The notes below the pieces were generated by a model. The model had not been told where the DNA came from. It made no database searches and saw only the letters and a program-made list of their open reading frames with translations. A stretch of 64,000 nucleotides of DNA, from assembly GCA_037178625.1 (NCBI GenBank), contig CM074131.1, forward strand, positions 3,596,001 through 3,660,000. Direction: 5' to 3'. How positions within the stretch are numbered: position 1 is the stretch's first letter; every line of letters starts with the position of its first letter. Of this stretch, positions 11,170-22,413 are shown one piece after another. This stretch comes from Skeletonema tropicum (Eukaryota > Bacillariophyta > Thalassiosirophyceae > Thalassiosirales > Thalassiosiraceae). The position numbers were made by a program, and so were the translations under genes.

Positions 11170-12092
11170 TCACATCAAGCAATCAAGTAACTGTCCAAAC
11201 TCAGCAAGTTCGCAGCTATTCCTGTTGCCATCCAAGATACCAGCGCTGTGCACAGGCAGCGGCTCGAGATACATAAGAATTACATCCTCACTGTCTGTAG
11301 ATTCACTTCTCCGACACGGGGCTGAGAATTCTGCACCGACATTACATTCAGACAGTCTGTCGTCGACTTCGAACGTCGATTCAAGAAAAGAAGGGATGAC
11401 AACAGGGCTGCGCGTATTGCAGATTTGTCTCGTGTCATCACTAACGCAGCTGTTGTCCTCGTAAGCGCACTCAGCATCCTCCTCTTGATACCCACTCACT
11501 AGTTCCGAGGCATGCACAAGATGATAATTTTGCGTCTCACTTGACTTGCCTCGATGTTGAGAAGGCGTTTTCTTTCCCTTGATACGAGTCCTTTTAATCT
11601 TGGAAATGAGTTCAGGATTACCACGAATGAAATACTCATGATACCAGACTCCATTGCCTTGTTTTTGACCTTTCACGATCCTGAGAGAGGAGGAGAGAAG
11701 GGAAAAGTTGTCGTAAGAGAGATTGAAATAGTTGCAACTGATGAGATGTGCCATTCGCCGAAATGGACTTACCGTTGAAATCCCCAAAGGTTGAGCTGCC
11801 TCTGGAAAGAACGATACTTTGTCGCCTTGAAGAACTGAGGAACAACCAAATCCATGAACTGAGCAGGATCTTTTACTTGAAACGATCGTCCATGAGGTAG
11901 CCAAGACACCGTATGCGATAGACCAAGGCTATCGACATCCTCAAGCATCTCGTAGAGCTTCGTGGGAAACTGGAATTCTTTGTCTCTGTTGGCGGTTCGG
12001 GCCTGAGCTGATGAGCTGACAGACTCATTTGGAGTTGGATGGTGACCGATGGGCGCATCTACCAACACAAGTTCACTGCCACCGTAAGCCAT
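11170..12092 (-). CDS. Heat-shock-factor-type transcription factor (two exons)
   Basis: Exon 1 is 12092-11773 and exon 2 is 11680-11170; the 92-bp intron runs from GTAAGT to CTCAG. Joining restores the HSF DNA-binding domain across the junction, 276 residues in all. The domain covers about residues 38-135: Phe-Pro-Thr-Lys-Leu-Tyr-Glu-Met-Leu, the Val-Ser-Trp-Leu-Pro-His-Gly-Arg-Ser-Phe loop, and the recognition-helix signature SFQRQLNLWGFQR followed by a Trp-Tyr-His-Glu-Tyr-Phe-Ile-Arg-Gly wing. The remaining ~140 residues are basic, then acidic and Ser-rich. No clear HR-A/B trimerisation heptads are visible, so oligomerisation may differ from classical HSF. HSFs are a strongly expanded family in diatoms; the target genes cannot be told. 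Confidence 0.93.
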
Positions 12093-14072
12093 GGTGAGAT
12101 AATGTAAGGATGAAATTTTAACGTCAACGATGTGCTGTACTTCAGTGAGCTGACTTGGCCTGACTGAGAGAGTGGAAGGCCTGAGGAAGGCTACTTATTT
12201 AGAGCTACTCTCAAGATAAGGCCCGTTCTGTCACGAGTTTTACTGCTGCTGACTCTCTCTCTAGATAAACACCACTGAACGGACCCAGGGCACATATTAC
12301 CTGGGACCAACTTGCTTCTATTTCTTGACCGAACCTGTTTCACGCTTTATGCAGTTTTTTACTTTCCGATGATTCGTGCGAACACCAACGAGGACATGCC
12401 CAAATACCGAATTGAAGCTTCTATGCTTCTAATCATCTAGAGGTATGTACTGCTCGGTATTGAGTCGGAACTATTTGGTCATTGATTTCTTTTTATTTTT
12501 GGGTTATTGTATGTATTGTACTCTTTTAACCAGAAGATGCCCAGGGGATAATGAAAAAAATCACCAGCGATCACCATGGCGCACCTCGACCCCGTACGTG
12601 CCGACATCAACAACACTAGCTACACATAAAATTAGACAGCCCAACTGCAGCAACTCCCTCTCCAATAGCCTTTCTATGAAGTGGTGTCCTCAGTTGGACA
12701 TCAATCCACGCCATCGCTACTTATTATGACACCAAAGTAGAGGTGCCGGAAAATTGCGCTTTGACATCGGTGTGATGATGCACTTCCAATATGGTCTTCA
12801 GATGAATAGTTGAAGCTGCTCTGCCACTGAACTGGTTTGCAGACGCCATCTATATACTATTAAGCGGCGATCAGTCCCCTCTAGAGTGTGTCGGGGCGTT
12901 CTATGGCGCATGTAGTGGCATGGTGAATACAGTAGTTGAAAATTGATAATTTCCACAAAATACATCAAAAAGGAGAATGCATATATCTGACAGGAAATGA
13001 AATGAGAGGGTGCCAAAAGTCTGTGAGGTGATGACTATAATATAACAATCAACGTGGTTGGTGTAGATATCTCTATTTCATTGCGGCTGCGACATTATTG
13101 GACTGGTTGAAATGTAGCATATTTTGGTGGAAAATGAAGAGCGAATGCAATCACATACACGAGTATTTGAAGTGATATTGAGTGTATTCATCCTGCAAGT
13201 TGGGGACCCTTTCACCACACAACACCAATAGCCATCTGTTGCGAGCATTATACAGTGGTTTCAGGGTATCATATGACTCCTAACAGCACCATTCCTACCC
13301 GATGGGATCAAAGCAACAGCGGATGATTTGACCTACTACTCAATTATTACGTCTAATTGGAATGTAATCAATAAAACTGATAATAATAATCAATCATCAT
13401 AGTATTCAGAAGGTGTCTGCAATGCACCATGGCAATTAAATAACCGAAATCTATTAAACATGAGTATGTCATGATGTTGCCCGGCATGTGCAGATTTTAT
13501 GTCTCTGGCGGTTAGAGCCGTATACCATCACAACGACGCCGATTCGGCCGCCACCGCTTACAGAATCGGAATCTACATAAAAAATGGGGTTAGGCACTAT
13601 ATTGTTTATGTTGATTTTGGGAATGTTGGCCCAATAGTACCATGGTTTGCCGTCGGATTCGTCATGGAGGAGATGTTTTTTGTTAGTGTGTGATGCGTGA
13701 TGGCCGAGCACCCCGGGCCGACGATGCGTGCCAGTGCTACTGAATTAGTACCCACAATATCTTGGAGAATGGTCGGAATACCACCATGCCACGTTGCAGA
13801 GGCGTTCTAAACTAACTAAATGGAAGGTTGTTGGTCTTTGAACCAAATGAATCGACCTATTATTGACATAGTTACGTGGTAAAGACGCCACCCGGGGTGG
13901 ATCCGGGGTGTGGGCATCTTCTGGTTAAAACGACTGCCTTTGGGTAAAGGGAGGCGGGGGGCCCCCGATATTGAGGGTTCTGATCTTTTGGCAAAATCGT
14001 CTAAATGGGGGTAAAATGGCCATATTAGCCAACATTTGGCTAATTTTAGACGAAAATTACGGGAGTTTAGCT
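12093..14072. other. Intergenic region upstream of HSF and left of the hAT copy
   Basis: About 2 kb without a supported gene. The first ~150 bases should contain the HSF promoter. Sequence 13880-14072 is G-rich and contains an imperfect inverted repeat (CGTCTAAA near 14000, TTTAGACG near 14045), perhaps the end of another repeat. It could not be identified. Confidence 0.5.
14065..14072. repeat. Left target-site duplication of hAT copy 1
   Basis: GTTTAGCT, repeated exactly at 17311-17318 on the other side of the element. Confidence 0.95.
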
Positions 14073-17000
14073 TAGCGTAATGGAATTTCACCATTTTTGG
14101 AGGGGGTTGAAAATTGCAGGTTGAAATTTCAGAAATTTCAGAAATTTCAAGGGATTAAATTTCACTCTAGCTTATCCTGAGATAGTCGTAATACTTTGCA
14201 CTCTGCAGTCAACACATCACTCTAAGAGAGACTGTCAGCAAGCTTCTTTCCAAGCATCTTCTTCGCATCCATGATATGACGGAGGTTTTCCTTCCCTCGA
14301 AGAAGTGCAACACCAGTTGGATCCTTCATCCTATTCCTATCCTTCACAAGAATGCTGTTCTTCAGAGGTTTGGCCCTACGCTCACAATCCATCGATCCGA
14401 CAGTTCCCATAGACATTAGAGGCTTAGCAACCAATCGATAGAAGTCAGATGATCCTGCATAACATTCAAACCACGTGATGCGACCAGAAATAGCACCAGT
14501 TGATTCCACATACTGTACCACATTTTTGATACTAAAAGACTTGTTGTTCTGTTGCAGCTGTTCCAAAGATGGAAGCGATGGAAGTGGAACGTCAAAAGAA
14601 TGAAACCAGTCATTGTTTTGAGTATCAAAGTCCTCAAAATCCTTTTTAACTCTCCTCCGCATCTCATCAGAACCATCTTCACCCAAAGGCACATACCACT
14701 CGATCATCTTCCTTACGAGCGCAGCCTTGTTAGTCTGCAGGTAGAACAACTCCCTCCACACACGAGAGTTTGGGTCACAGAGGAAACACATCAAGTGATG
14801 CTCATCGAGTAAACCAACCTTCAGTCCGCTGGGATCAACACCATCCATATTGAAACGTTCACGGATCATACCAGCAACTTCTGCTCTTGAGCCCTGACCA
14901 AGAAGTTCATCAAACTCGGGAGTGAGACACTTGTTAATATCATTGCGCAGCGCTTGAACCAAGAGGGGGTAAGCACTAAGTGGCATATCCTTGCGGGAAC
15001 AAGCCAAATGTGCTTCCTTGAAAGGGAGCGTGAAGGCAATAACAACATCAAACATCTTCCAAATATTTTCCTTCTTGAAGTGCTCCATCAGCTCATCCAA
15101 CTCAGCTTGCTTTGTTGCAGTGCGCTCACTACGATACTTTTGATACTCCGCCTTGCCAGGAAGTACAAGAAGAAAGTCACGACACTTGCGAGCGCTCACA
15201 ACAACGTCATGTAGAAGGTTCATCCGTGTCTCCACGGGGCAGAAAACTTTGGAGTAAAACACGAGCTCATCCACTAGAGCTGCGCTGCGTCGGAAAGAAT
15301 CAATGCGATCAATCTTCACGAAGTCCCTGACTTTCCTAGCATACTTTATGACAAGTTGCATAACTGAAGTCTTGGCTAGGTCTTTCATAAGCAAATCGAT
15401 GCAATGAGCCGGATCGCGTGTAACTATGACCTTCATCCCTGGATACTTTTCTTCAAGTTCCTTCCCAACTCGATCCGCAACATGCCTTGCAGCATTATCA
15501 ACAGGAATGCTCACAATCTTCGCATTGTATTCTTTCATGACGTTTTCACAAACCCTCACAGCATCCTCTATTTCGGCTTCGGTAACATGCTTATCGCTTC
15601 CAAGATCTTTCCATTCGAGGAAGAGTGAGAAGTCACTCTTCGCGACGGTGTATACGATCTAGGCAGAAGAGGATACAGCAGGGCAACATAAATAGTAGTG
15701 AGACAATTGAAAGCAATGAAGTTATTGTACAGAACATAAATCACGTACCTTTTGTTTGCCCAAGACAGTGACTCCATCCATCGCAACATTTACATGTCCG
15801 GGAATTTTTGCCATAAATGATTTCAACTCCGATGTCGTTTGTTTATCAATTTTAATGACATACTTGTCATAGATTGTTTCAACATCACTTGGAATGAACT
15901 TCAAGATGGCAGGGTATCGTTGGTGTAGGCTTGCTTGCACCCAAGGATCCAATAGACGACTCAATGGCTCGCCACGAGCGACAATGGCTCGTACCTCGTG
16001 CATGAGTACAATGTCAGCAGATGCCTGGTTCATGCTCTTACCATACGTGTGCTCCATAGTAGTTTGTGCAGATGGTACACGCTTTGTTTTCTTGCGAGGG
16101 GGAACGGATGTGGAGGTGGATTTGGTGACATCACTAACGTCCCCAGAGTTGGATAGTAGATCAATCACCGCAACGGGGCCATGATTACTACGCATGGCAG
16201 CAACAGTTTCACTTGGGTTGGATTGAAGTGCAAGATACGTTGCTTGTTTCTTATTCGCTTGAGCCCCTCCTTCGATTTGTCTCCTTGTGTGAGGGCATGT
16301 CAACCCTTCACATTCGTGGAGAGAATGTTTTCTAGCTCTTGTTGCATTAAATGTCGCTAGCAACTTGTTGTACTTAGGACAGTGCTTGCATACAATACGT
16401 AACTTGCCATTGGGTTGGGGCGTGATTTCGTATTGGGAATAGAGCGTTGAGTCTCGTTGCTTTTTGGCATCCGGAGCTGCTGCAAAAGGCACAGCAGCAG
16501 GTGGTGCTGCGGGTGGATCGACTGCAGCGACGGCAGGTGGATCGACAGCAGCGACGGCAGCATCGGCAGTTGGGGCCGCAGCGGTGAGCTTGTGTTGGAC
16601 ACAGTGAAGACACATGAGAGCGGTATGGGAGTTGGCAAGTGTTTTTGCATGATCATTAAGATCCCCTGCAGGGTTTTTGTAGGATGGGTTGCCCACAATT
16701 TCCTCACAGTAGAGTTTACCGCAAAGGGCACCATGAATTGGTCCTTCACACATCATGCACTGATGATCAGCCGGGTTGTTGAGGGGGGAGTTCTTCATGC
16801 CACAAAGGGCGTTGGCGGCGCATGTCAAAAGCATTATTGTTGAAGATTATTGAATTGTTGTTGTTATTGCCAGGCAAACTATGACAGCGTGGTAGACGGC
16901 AGAGTGAACAAAAAGTTGATTTGTGCACATACCCGCACCCAAAATAAGAGCCATCCGCGCCCAAAATCATCTGGTACATGCCAATGCAGGAACACGCATG

Positions 17001-17310
17001 TAAGCTGAATTACTACGAAGGAATAAGTAATACTGCATTGTTAGTCGCCAGCATTTTGGTGAAGAGTTACTCTCCGCTGAGTTGACAAACTCATCATCTG
17101 GATGGTGCGTGGTGTTCTTTGGGGTTTGGTGGTTGGTGGAATGAAGGGTCTTAGGTTATTTTTGTGCTACGTGTTGGTTCAGTACCATCCGTTCGCGCCA
17201 GAATTTTTGTGAAATTTCATTGTTGGCCAAAATTGGTGCAACTTTCACCCTGTAAATTTCACGAAAGTTGCAGTAGTGAAATTTCACCCTTTTGAAATTC
17301 CATTACGCTA
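14073..17310 (-). mobile_element. hAT-type DNA transposon, full-length copy 1
   Basis: The 3238-bp element is bounded by inverted repeats starting TAGCGTAATGGAATTTCA at both ends. It is flanked by a perfect 8-bp direct repeat, GTTTAGCT (14065-14072 and 17311-17318). Eight-base target duplications and T-A-G starts are hallmarks of hAT elements. It contains one two-exon transposase gene on the minus strand. Copy 2 (36438-39675) has exactly the same length, and every open frame in it has the same length and translation, so the two copies are essentially identical. Subterminal regions carry repeated GAAATTTC motifs, possible transposase-binding sites. Confidence 0.97.
14222..16834 (-). CDS. hAT/DUF659-type transposase (two exons), copy 1
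   Basis: Exon 1 is 16834-15749 (362 codons) and exon 2 is 15658-14222; the 90-bp GTACGT...CCTAG intron is phase 0, giving 840 residues. An N-terminal Cys-rich stretch (Cys-Met-Met-Cys) is followed by an Ala/Pro linker. A BED-like zinc finger comes next (Cys-Lys-His-Cys ... His-Ser-Leu-His-Glu-Cys, about residues 150-175), then a basic Lys-Lys-Thr-Lys-Arg segment. The catalytic region spans the splice site: Val-Ala-Met-Asp-Gly, then Pro-Val-Asp-Asn-Ala-Ala, then Asp-Pro-Ala-His-Cys-Ile-Asp-Leu. This is the pattern of DUF659/hAT transposases with acidic residues after strands 1 and 4. It would catalyse cut-and-paste transposition in the nucleus. The third acidic residue and the C-terminal dimerisation region could not be fixed by eye. 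No disruption is seen. Confidence 0.92.
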
Positions 17311-18002
17311 GTTTAGCTAACTTTTATAGACTCCCCCCTCTCTTTGCTGGGGTATTTACGGGGGAAACCCCTATATTTGGCAGGCTAGCCCCCTATCCTA
17401 AGGCCTAACTTGGTTGAGTAAGAGGCAGCGGGGGCTCTCACGCCCTCTGGGCATACTTAGCATAGGTACGGGAAAGTGATGACGCAGCACCAGCGCAGCT
17501 TGAGCATTCTTTCTTCTTCTCGGCATCTCATGTGCCCTGGTCTCATCGACTATGTACTGTGTATTTGCCTCTCCAATCTCTCTGTTTCACTTGTACTGCA
17601 CGTGCATTGTTTCTCCTCCACTGTGACCCATCGATGCATCAACGCTTGCTCCTATGCGGCGCTCTTTCTCTTTCTGTGCATCACTGTACTACTCTACTCT
17701 CTTCTCTTCTTTATTCTTTATCGTACTTTAAAATTTCTGTTATAATACTTCTCTTCTTTATCTACGAATACGAATGCAAGTAGGTAATTTGTAACAGCTC
17801 TTTCAGGTGCTGTTCTTCAGTCTGTTCCGACTTCTGACTACTGACTAAGGACTACCAACTCTTTCCACAGATTTACTTCCTCTTGCTTTCTCACCATCAC
17901 CAGTATCAAGCTAAGACTGTAACAACTTTACAAGCTCAAGCTCGACCGAAGCTTGGATACAAGTAGAAGTATTCCTAGATTATTTTAGTTACTAGAAGTA
18001 CT
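17311..18002. other. Intergenic region right of hAT copy 1
   Basis: Begins with the right copy of the target duplication (17311-17318). The stretch 17500-17750 is C/T-rich; its open frames are low-complexity and lack homology. No supported gene. Confidence 0.5.
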
Positions 18003-18410
18003 CTATCTAGAGACACCAGTGTCATAGAGAAAGGAGAACTTAAACCTGGAGGGACTCGGGCCGAAGTGGTCTACGATGTGGATAGCAATGCCTTGGTGCA
18101 GCAAGACCGGATTGTTGGAGAAAGTATCTAGATCTTGGGGGTGGGTGCCGTGTAGGAATGAGGAGTTTGCGAGAGTGAGGATGCCATGTGGGGCCAACCT
18201 TTGGAGGGAGTTGAGGTACATCTTTGCAGCTTGAGGCCAGTTGGCTGTAGGAGAGTGGTGAATCGGGTTGTCACCGAAAAGGAATCTACGAAGCATTGGA
18301 CCCATGCCGCCACATAGGGACATATTGCACACATTTGGAGGTGTTTGGCGTCCGTGTGGAGGGTTCGAAGAACTGTCATTGTGTTGGTGGTGGCAGGACT
18401 ACTTCCCATG
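18003..18410 (-). pseudogene. Unrecognised gene fragment, possibly frame-shifted
   Basis: Two overlapping minus-strand frames look coding-like. One runs 18332-18003 (Cys-Gly-Gly-Met-Gly-Pro-Met-Leu-Arg-Arg-Phe, ending in a compact hydrophobic segment); the other covers 18409-18128 from an ATG at 18409. Either the first is an exon of a spliced gene or one frame is a shadow. No domain was recognised and no upstream exon could be fixed. Confidence 0.35.
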
Positions 18411-18526
18411 GTCGTGAACTTCCTCTTCTCTGCGACTGTTGGTACTAAATACAGCTAAGTATGCATGTGCTGTAGGCTGTAGAGGGTAGGAAATACTTTT
18501 TCAAACTTCGGTTCGTCGGTCTGCAT

Positions 18527-19763
18527 TTACTTAATTCTCATGGCTGTTACCAACACGGGGGACAGAGGACGTCCCAATGGTTTGTGCAAAAACACTCTCC
18601 AAGTCTGCTTCTTCGATCCCTCGGAAACAACTCTCTCTAGTGCCCGAGATACAATCTCTCTGATACTTCCTCCATCATCGTACTCTGGAATACCATCCAC
18701 ATATCCTTTCCACCCTCCAACATCTCGAGTAGTCAACATGGCCAAACCTTCCGCAAAGTGTTCCACCGCACGGCTTTCTTCCAGATTTGAGCCTGGATAG
18801 GTCATTACAGACAACAATCCACCCACACGTAGGAGGAGTGATGCATCTGTAATTGAGTTGAGAGTTGTCTGAGTTTGTGTTTGAGTCTCTTTGTAGTTAT
18901 CAGTGGTCCCTCCAGGTAAATATCCTAGATTGTAACACACCAGGCCGACACTTTGTGTATCTGTTGGCACATTCATCAAATGTTCATGTGATTGCTCTAG
19001 TATTGAAACATGATTGTAGTAAATTTCGGATGGCATAGAAGACAGTAGTGATCGTTGCGTATTGGCAATCGCTCTAGACTGTATATCAATCCCAATAAGT
19101 TGTGGTTTTGCATCCTGTTCGCTACTGGCGGCATCATCTTCAGGAAAGAGCATCTTAGCTAATGCAAGACAATCCTTCCCATTGCCGCAGGTAGCATCTA
19201 TTACTGTATCTTGATGTGGTAGAATAGTTGATTTCCACAGAGAGTGAGCTAATGCAGTAGGAGTCACGCTTGGGTTGCCAAGATATGTTCGTTTGTCCTC
19301 ATGTTTTGTGATTGACTTTTTGTTGTTTGATTGTTCTCTATCAACGTTACCTTTTGATCTCTCGTGCGAATCACTCCCAATCTCCTCTTTCTCATCCAGT
19401 GTGGATGAGCTTCGAGTAATTGTTGCTTCGATGACATTGTTCAAATTTGGATTTTGCACCGTGTCTCTATCATAATGATATAGAGTTATCAGTTAAAGTG
19501 CGAAATGCACGCGAGGTAGTCGTTTGTAACAATGATCCAACAAGAGATTGTGGACTGTCCCATGCTGCTGCCGCTGATGTCTGTGAGGGTTTCGATTCAT
19601 CTCTATCATCAGTCATCTTCAAAGTAGTCGAAAAAGAAGCAGCTGACCGAGAGCTATGGATATTCTTCACGTTTCCACAAGGGTGTGATCGTTGCGACGC
19701 TCCCCAAAATAGTGAAACACGACCTTGATGAAACGCTGTTTCCGATGATGGCATCATATGCAT
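18527..19763 (-). CDS. SAM-dependent methylase of the rRNA_methylase (YtqB/MnmM-like) family
   Basis: The main frame (19459-18527) carries the family's diagnostic blocks: Ala-His-Ser-Leu-Trp ... Val-Ile-Asp-Ala-Thr-Cys-Gly-Asn-Gly-Lys-Asp (SAM motif I), Gly-Ile-Asp-Ile-Gln-Ser-Arg-Ala, and Tyr-Asn-Leu-Gly-Tyr-Leu-Pro-Gly-Gly, followed by Tyr-Pro-Gly near the end. Bacterial members (YtqB, renamed MnmM) methylate a wobble-uridine modification in tRNA; the substrate here is inferred only. The main frame has no ATG before the domain and is open only back to a stop near 19497. The upstream minus frame 19763-19470 starts with ATG and has a basic, Ser/Arg-rich presequence look, so it is probably the N-terminal part. 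The join near 19470-19497 is either an intron with weak splice sites or a one-base shift. An organellar (mitochondrial) location is inferred from the presequence. Confidence 0.8.
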
Positions 19764-20323
19764 GGTTCTTGTCGATAATGCTAGTGCTGAAAGAGCGAGC
19801 TGTACCCATCATCGTGAAGAGGACTGATAGCGGCAAGAGTAAGACCCTTCAGGAACAGTACATTAGATTCTTCTTCTTCCTGTTAAGTTGTTGTAATTCC
19901 ATTAGTTACTATCAACATGTAGCACGATAGTTGGCAAGCAACAAGCAACTCCCAACCAAGAACCATAAGCCAATAAACAAGCAACAAGCAACAAGAACAA
20001 GCAACCCATCCACTCAAACCTCAAACTGGAAAACTGAGAACTGAGAGCTGACTCGGTGTGCCAGTGATGATGTCGGAATTCTGTCAAAATCTATAACGTC
20101 ATTTGTCATTTCGCCACAGACTCGTTTTTCATCCTCGCAGTCGAGAAGAGTCGAGAGCTTCCCCTTCGAACTTTCAGTAAGTTGGATGCATATCACAGCA
20201 TAAGTTCACCCCACCATCCCATTATCTGGACACACCTCTATGCAAAAGTTCTTCTTAGAGTAGATGTTGCGCATAAGTATAATAAAACGATGTATCATAA
20301 TTCATATAATACCATCACCACAG
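19764..20323. other. Intergenic region, no supported gene
   Basis: Contains a run of short direct repeats of the AAGCAAC type near 19930-20010. No gene recognised. The methylase promoter should lie next to 19764. Confidence 0.5.
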
Positions 20324-21834
20324 CTACGCTATTATCTCCTGCCTCCCTCTTTTCCATTCCTCTCGTTCTCTCTTTTCTCTCTCAATCTTATCAATTGCCT
20401 TGGTGCGATTCTCCTTAAGCTTCATCAAAGCATTAAATTCCTCATTCTTATCTCGTAATTTCTTTTGTAATACAGATAGACAACGATCTCGATCCATGGC
20501 AATTCTGCGAAGCTCTTGTCGTAGAACCTTCTGGTGTTTGACCTTCTTTCTTTTTCTGGCTTTCTTGTTGATTTCTAGTCTTGCTATCATCTTCTATATC
20601 TGCAGGCTGTGTTGTAGTACTTTCAGTCGTTGCTGTCTGTTTCCTTCGTTACTTTCTTTTTCATCTGCGGTCATGTTTGTCTCATCCTCTTCTTCTCCAC
20701 CTTCTTTCGCTGCAATGCTATCCTTTTCTTCCCTCATTATCAACACTACTACCATCTTCTTCATCCTCCTCCTCCTCCTCCTCCTCCTGATTCTTCAACG
20801 CCTCCACAGCATTCTTCTCCAAAAAGTCAATCTCCCCCATAACCCTCTTCAACCTCCGCTCCGTCCTCATCACCAACCGCTTCATATCGTCCTCCAACAT
20901 ATCCTCCTGATCCATCAACTCAATCTCCATCCGACACCGTTCTCGAATCACCTCATTCATCTCCTCCCTCAACGATTCCACCACCTCCTCCCCCTTCTGC
21001 AACACAATATCCGTCTGACTTGCCAAATGCTCCAATTTGATCGTAGCCTTGGCCAATTGATCTTGTAACATCATCAAGTACGCCGAATCCTTATTCGGTG
21101 GGGCGGCGTCGCGTATCAACGCGGCAATCTCCTTGGCTGCCGCGGGAGTCGTCCTCTTTTTCAAAGCACTCCACGCGTGAGGATAATCCATCGTTGGTAC
21201 GTCTCCATAACCGTATGGCGACGGCGTGACGATGGGTCGATTCCAGTTGTTGACGACGGATTGTGGCCGTGTCCTTGGTGAGTTGGGCGTGTTGCTGTTG
21301 TAGCTTTTGGAGGTCGTGTTCGAGTTTCATAATGTGTTGATCTCGTTTGTTGATTTGATCTTCGAGTACTGCGTCATTATTATCGTTATTGTTGCGTGGA
21401 CTATTATTATTATTGCCACCACTTGATTCATTGGCATGGAGAGGAGGTGATGTAGAAAATTTTAATAATGCCGCTGCAGAAGCACGTATTGTCCGTGGAG
21501 AATCTGCTTCCACGCTGGGGGATGGTGGAGCAGGTGAAGATGACCCGCCGCCACCGCCGCCGATGAGCCCACCAAAGAATCCACCTGTGGATGATCCCAT
21601 GGGAGTTATGTTGTCATGACCACCGTTATTATTGTTACCATGAGGAGGCGCAGGGATCTCCTGCTGCTGCTGCTGCTGATTTGATCCGGTTAGAAATCCA
21701 AACAAGCCCCCTCTTTGGGGTGTCGATGGCGATGGTGAGTTGTAGGAGGAGGAATATTGCGAGGATGAAGAAGGGCGCCGCGTTGGAGAAGCGGGATCTT
21801 CACCCGCTACTGATGCACGGATTCGGTTCAGCAT
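20324..21834 (-). pseudogene. Low-complexity and coiled-coil gene with apparent frame breaks
   Basis: Coding-like blocks follow each other on the minus strand: 21834-21190 (ATG at 21834), 21191-20718 and 20590-20324. Block 1 is Ser/Asn/Gly/Gln-rich with a poly-Gln run (near 21661) and ends in heptads. Block 2 is a coiled coil ending in a poly-Glu run encoded by CTC repeats (20763-20790). Block 3 is a basic Lys/Arg/Glu helix. Blocks 1 and 2 overlap with a one-base frame offset near 21190-21235 and no plausible intron. Between 20590 and 20740 the acidic reading also moves between frames. The simplest view is one gene of roughly 480 residues, either decayed or carrying indel errors. Function unknown. 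Confidence 0.6.
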
Positions 21835-22413
21835 TATATTGAGATGTTCGAGGGTATGGGGCTACTATTATTTATGCATGTGTTATGAGCGGCGGATCTC
21901 ATGGTCTTTTTGATTGTGTTCGCGTGTCTTTGATTTGCTTGAAGATAGATAAGTACAAAAGTACTGGTACATCAATGTACCAGTAAGTCGTACCATACTT
22001 CGCAAGGAAAGCTTGCGGTATTTTCTTTCTCAAAATTTGGATGTCGTGTGTGCCCGGATGAGGAAAAAACCGCTTGCAAGATCAAAGAGGTGGCGGTCAA
22101 TACACTATGTTCATGCATGCAACAATCAGTGGGCTGGAGTATGTTGATAAGACGTACTTAATACTACTTTGGACGACAGGGACAGCTCGACTAAACGAAG
22201 GTATCGCGGCAGTGCATCGTGTTGAAAACAGTGGTCGAGGAGCAGCCTACACAAGAGACCGAGAACCGCGAACTGCGAGTGTCACTGTATACTGCTATCT
22301 AATCAGTTCTTCAGAGGAGGGCCACATAATCACATCATTGTGTGTAGGCAGCCCGACTTGGAATACAAACGTCAGAATCTTGCAACTACACAACGCAGAA
22401 CGTGTGCAGCGCA
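21835..22413. promoter_or_regulatory. Divergent promoter region with an 11-bp inverted repeat
   Basis: The region separates two divergent genes (minus from 21834, plus from 22414). It holds a perfect inverted repeat, TACTGGTACAT / ATGTACCAGTA, at 21962-21972 and 21975-21985 with a 2-base spacer. Such a site could bind a dimeric regulator acting on either gene; this is inference from symmetry and position. Confidence 0.45.

Noticed and set aside
17476..17783. Overlapping plus-strand open frames
   Set aside because: C/T-rich low-complexity sequence giving Ser/Leu/Cys-rich peptides; two frames are equally open and nothing supports a gene.
20400..21068. 222-residue plus-strand frame
   Set aside because: Antisense of the coiled-coil gene on the minus strand; Leu/His/Ser-rich as expected from reversed Glu/Lys codons.
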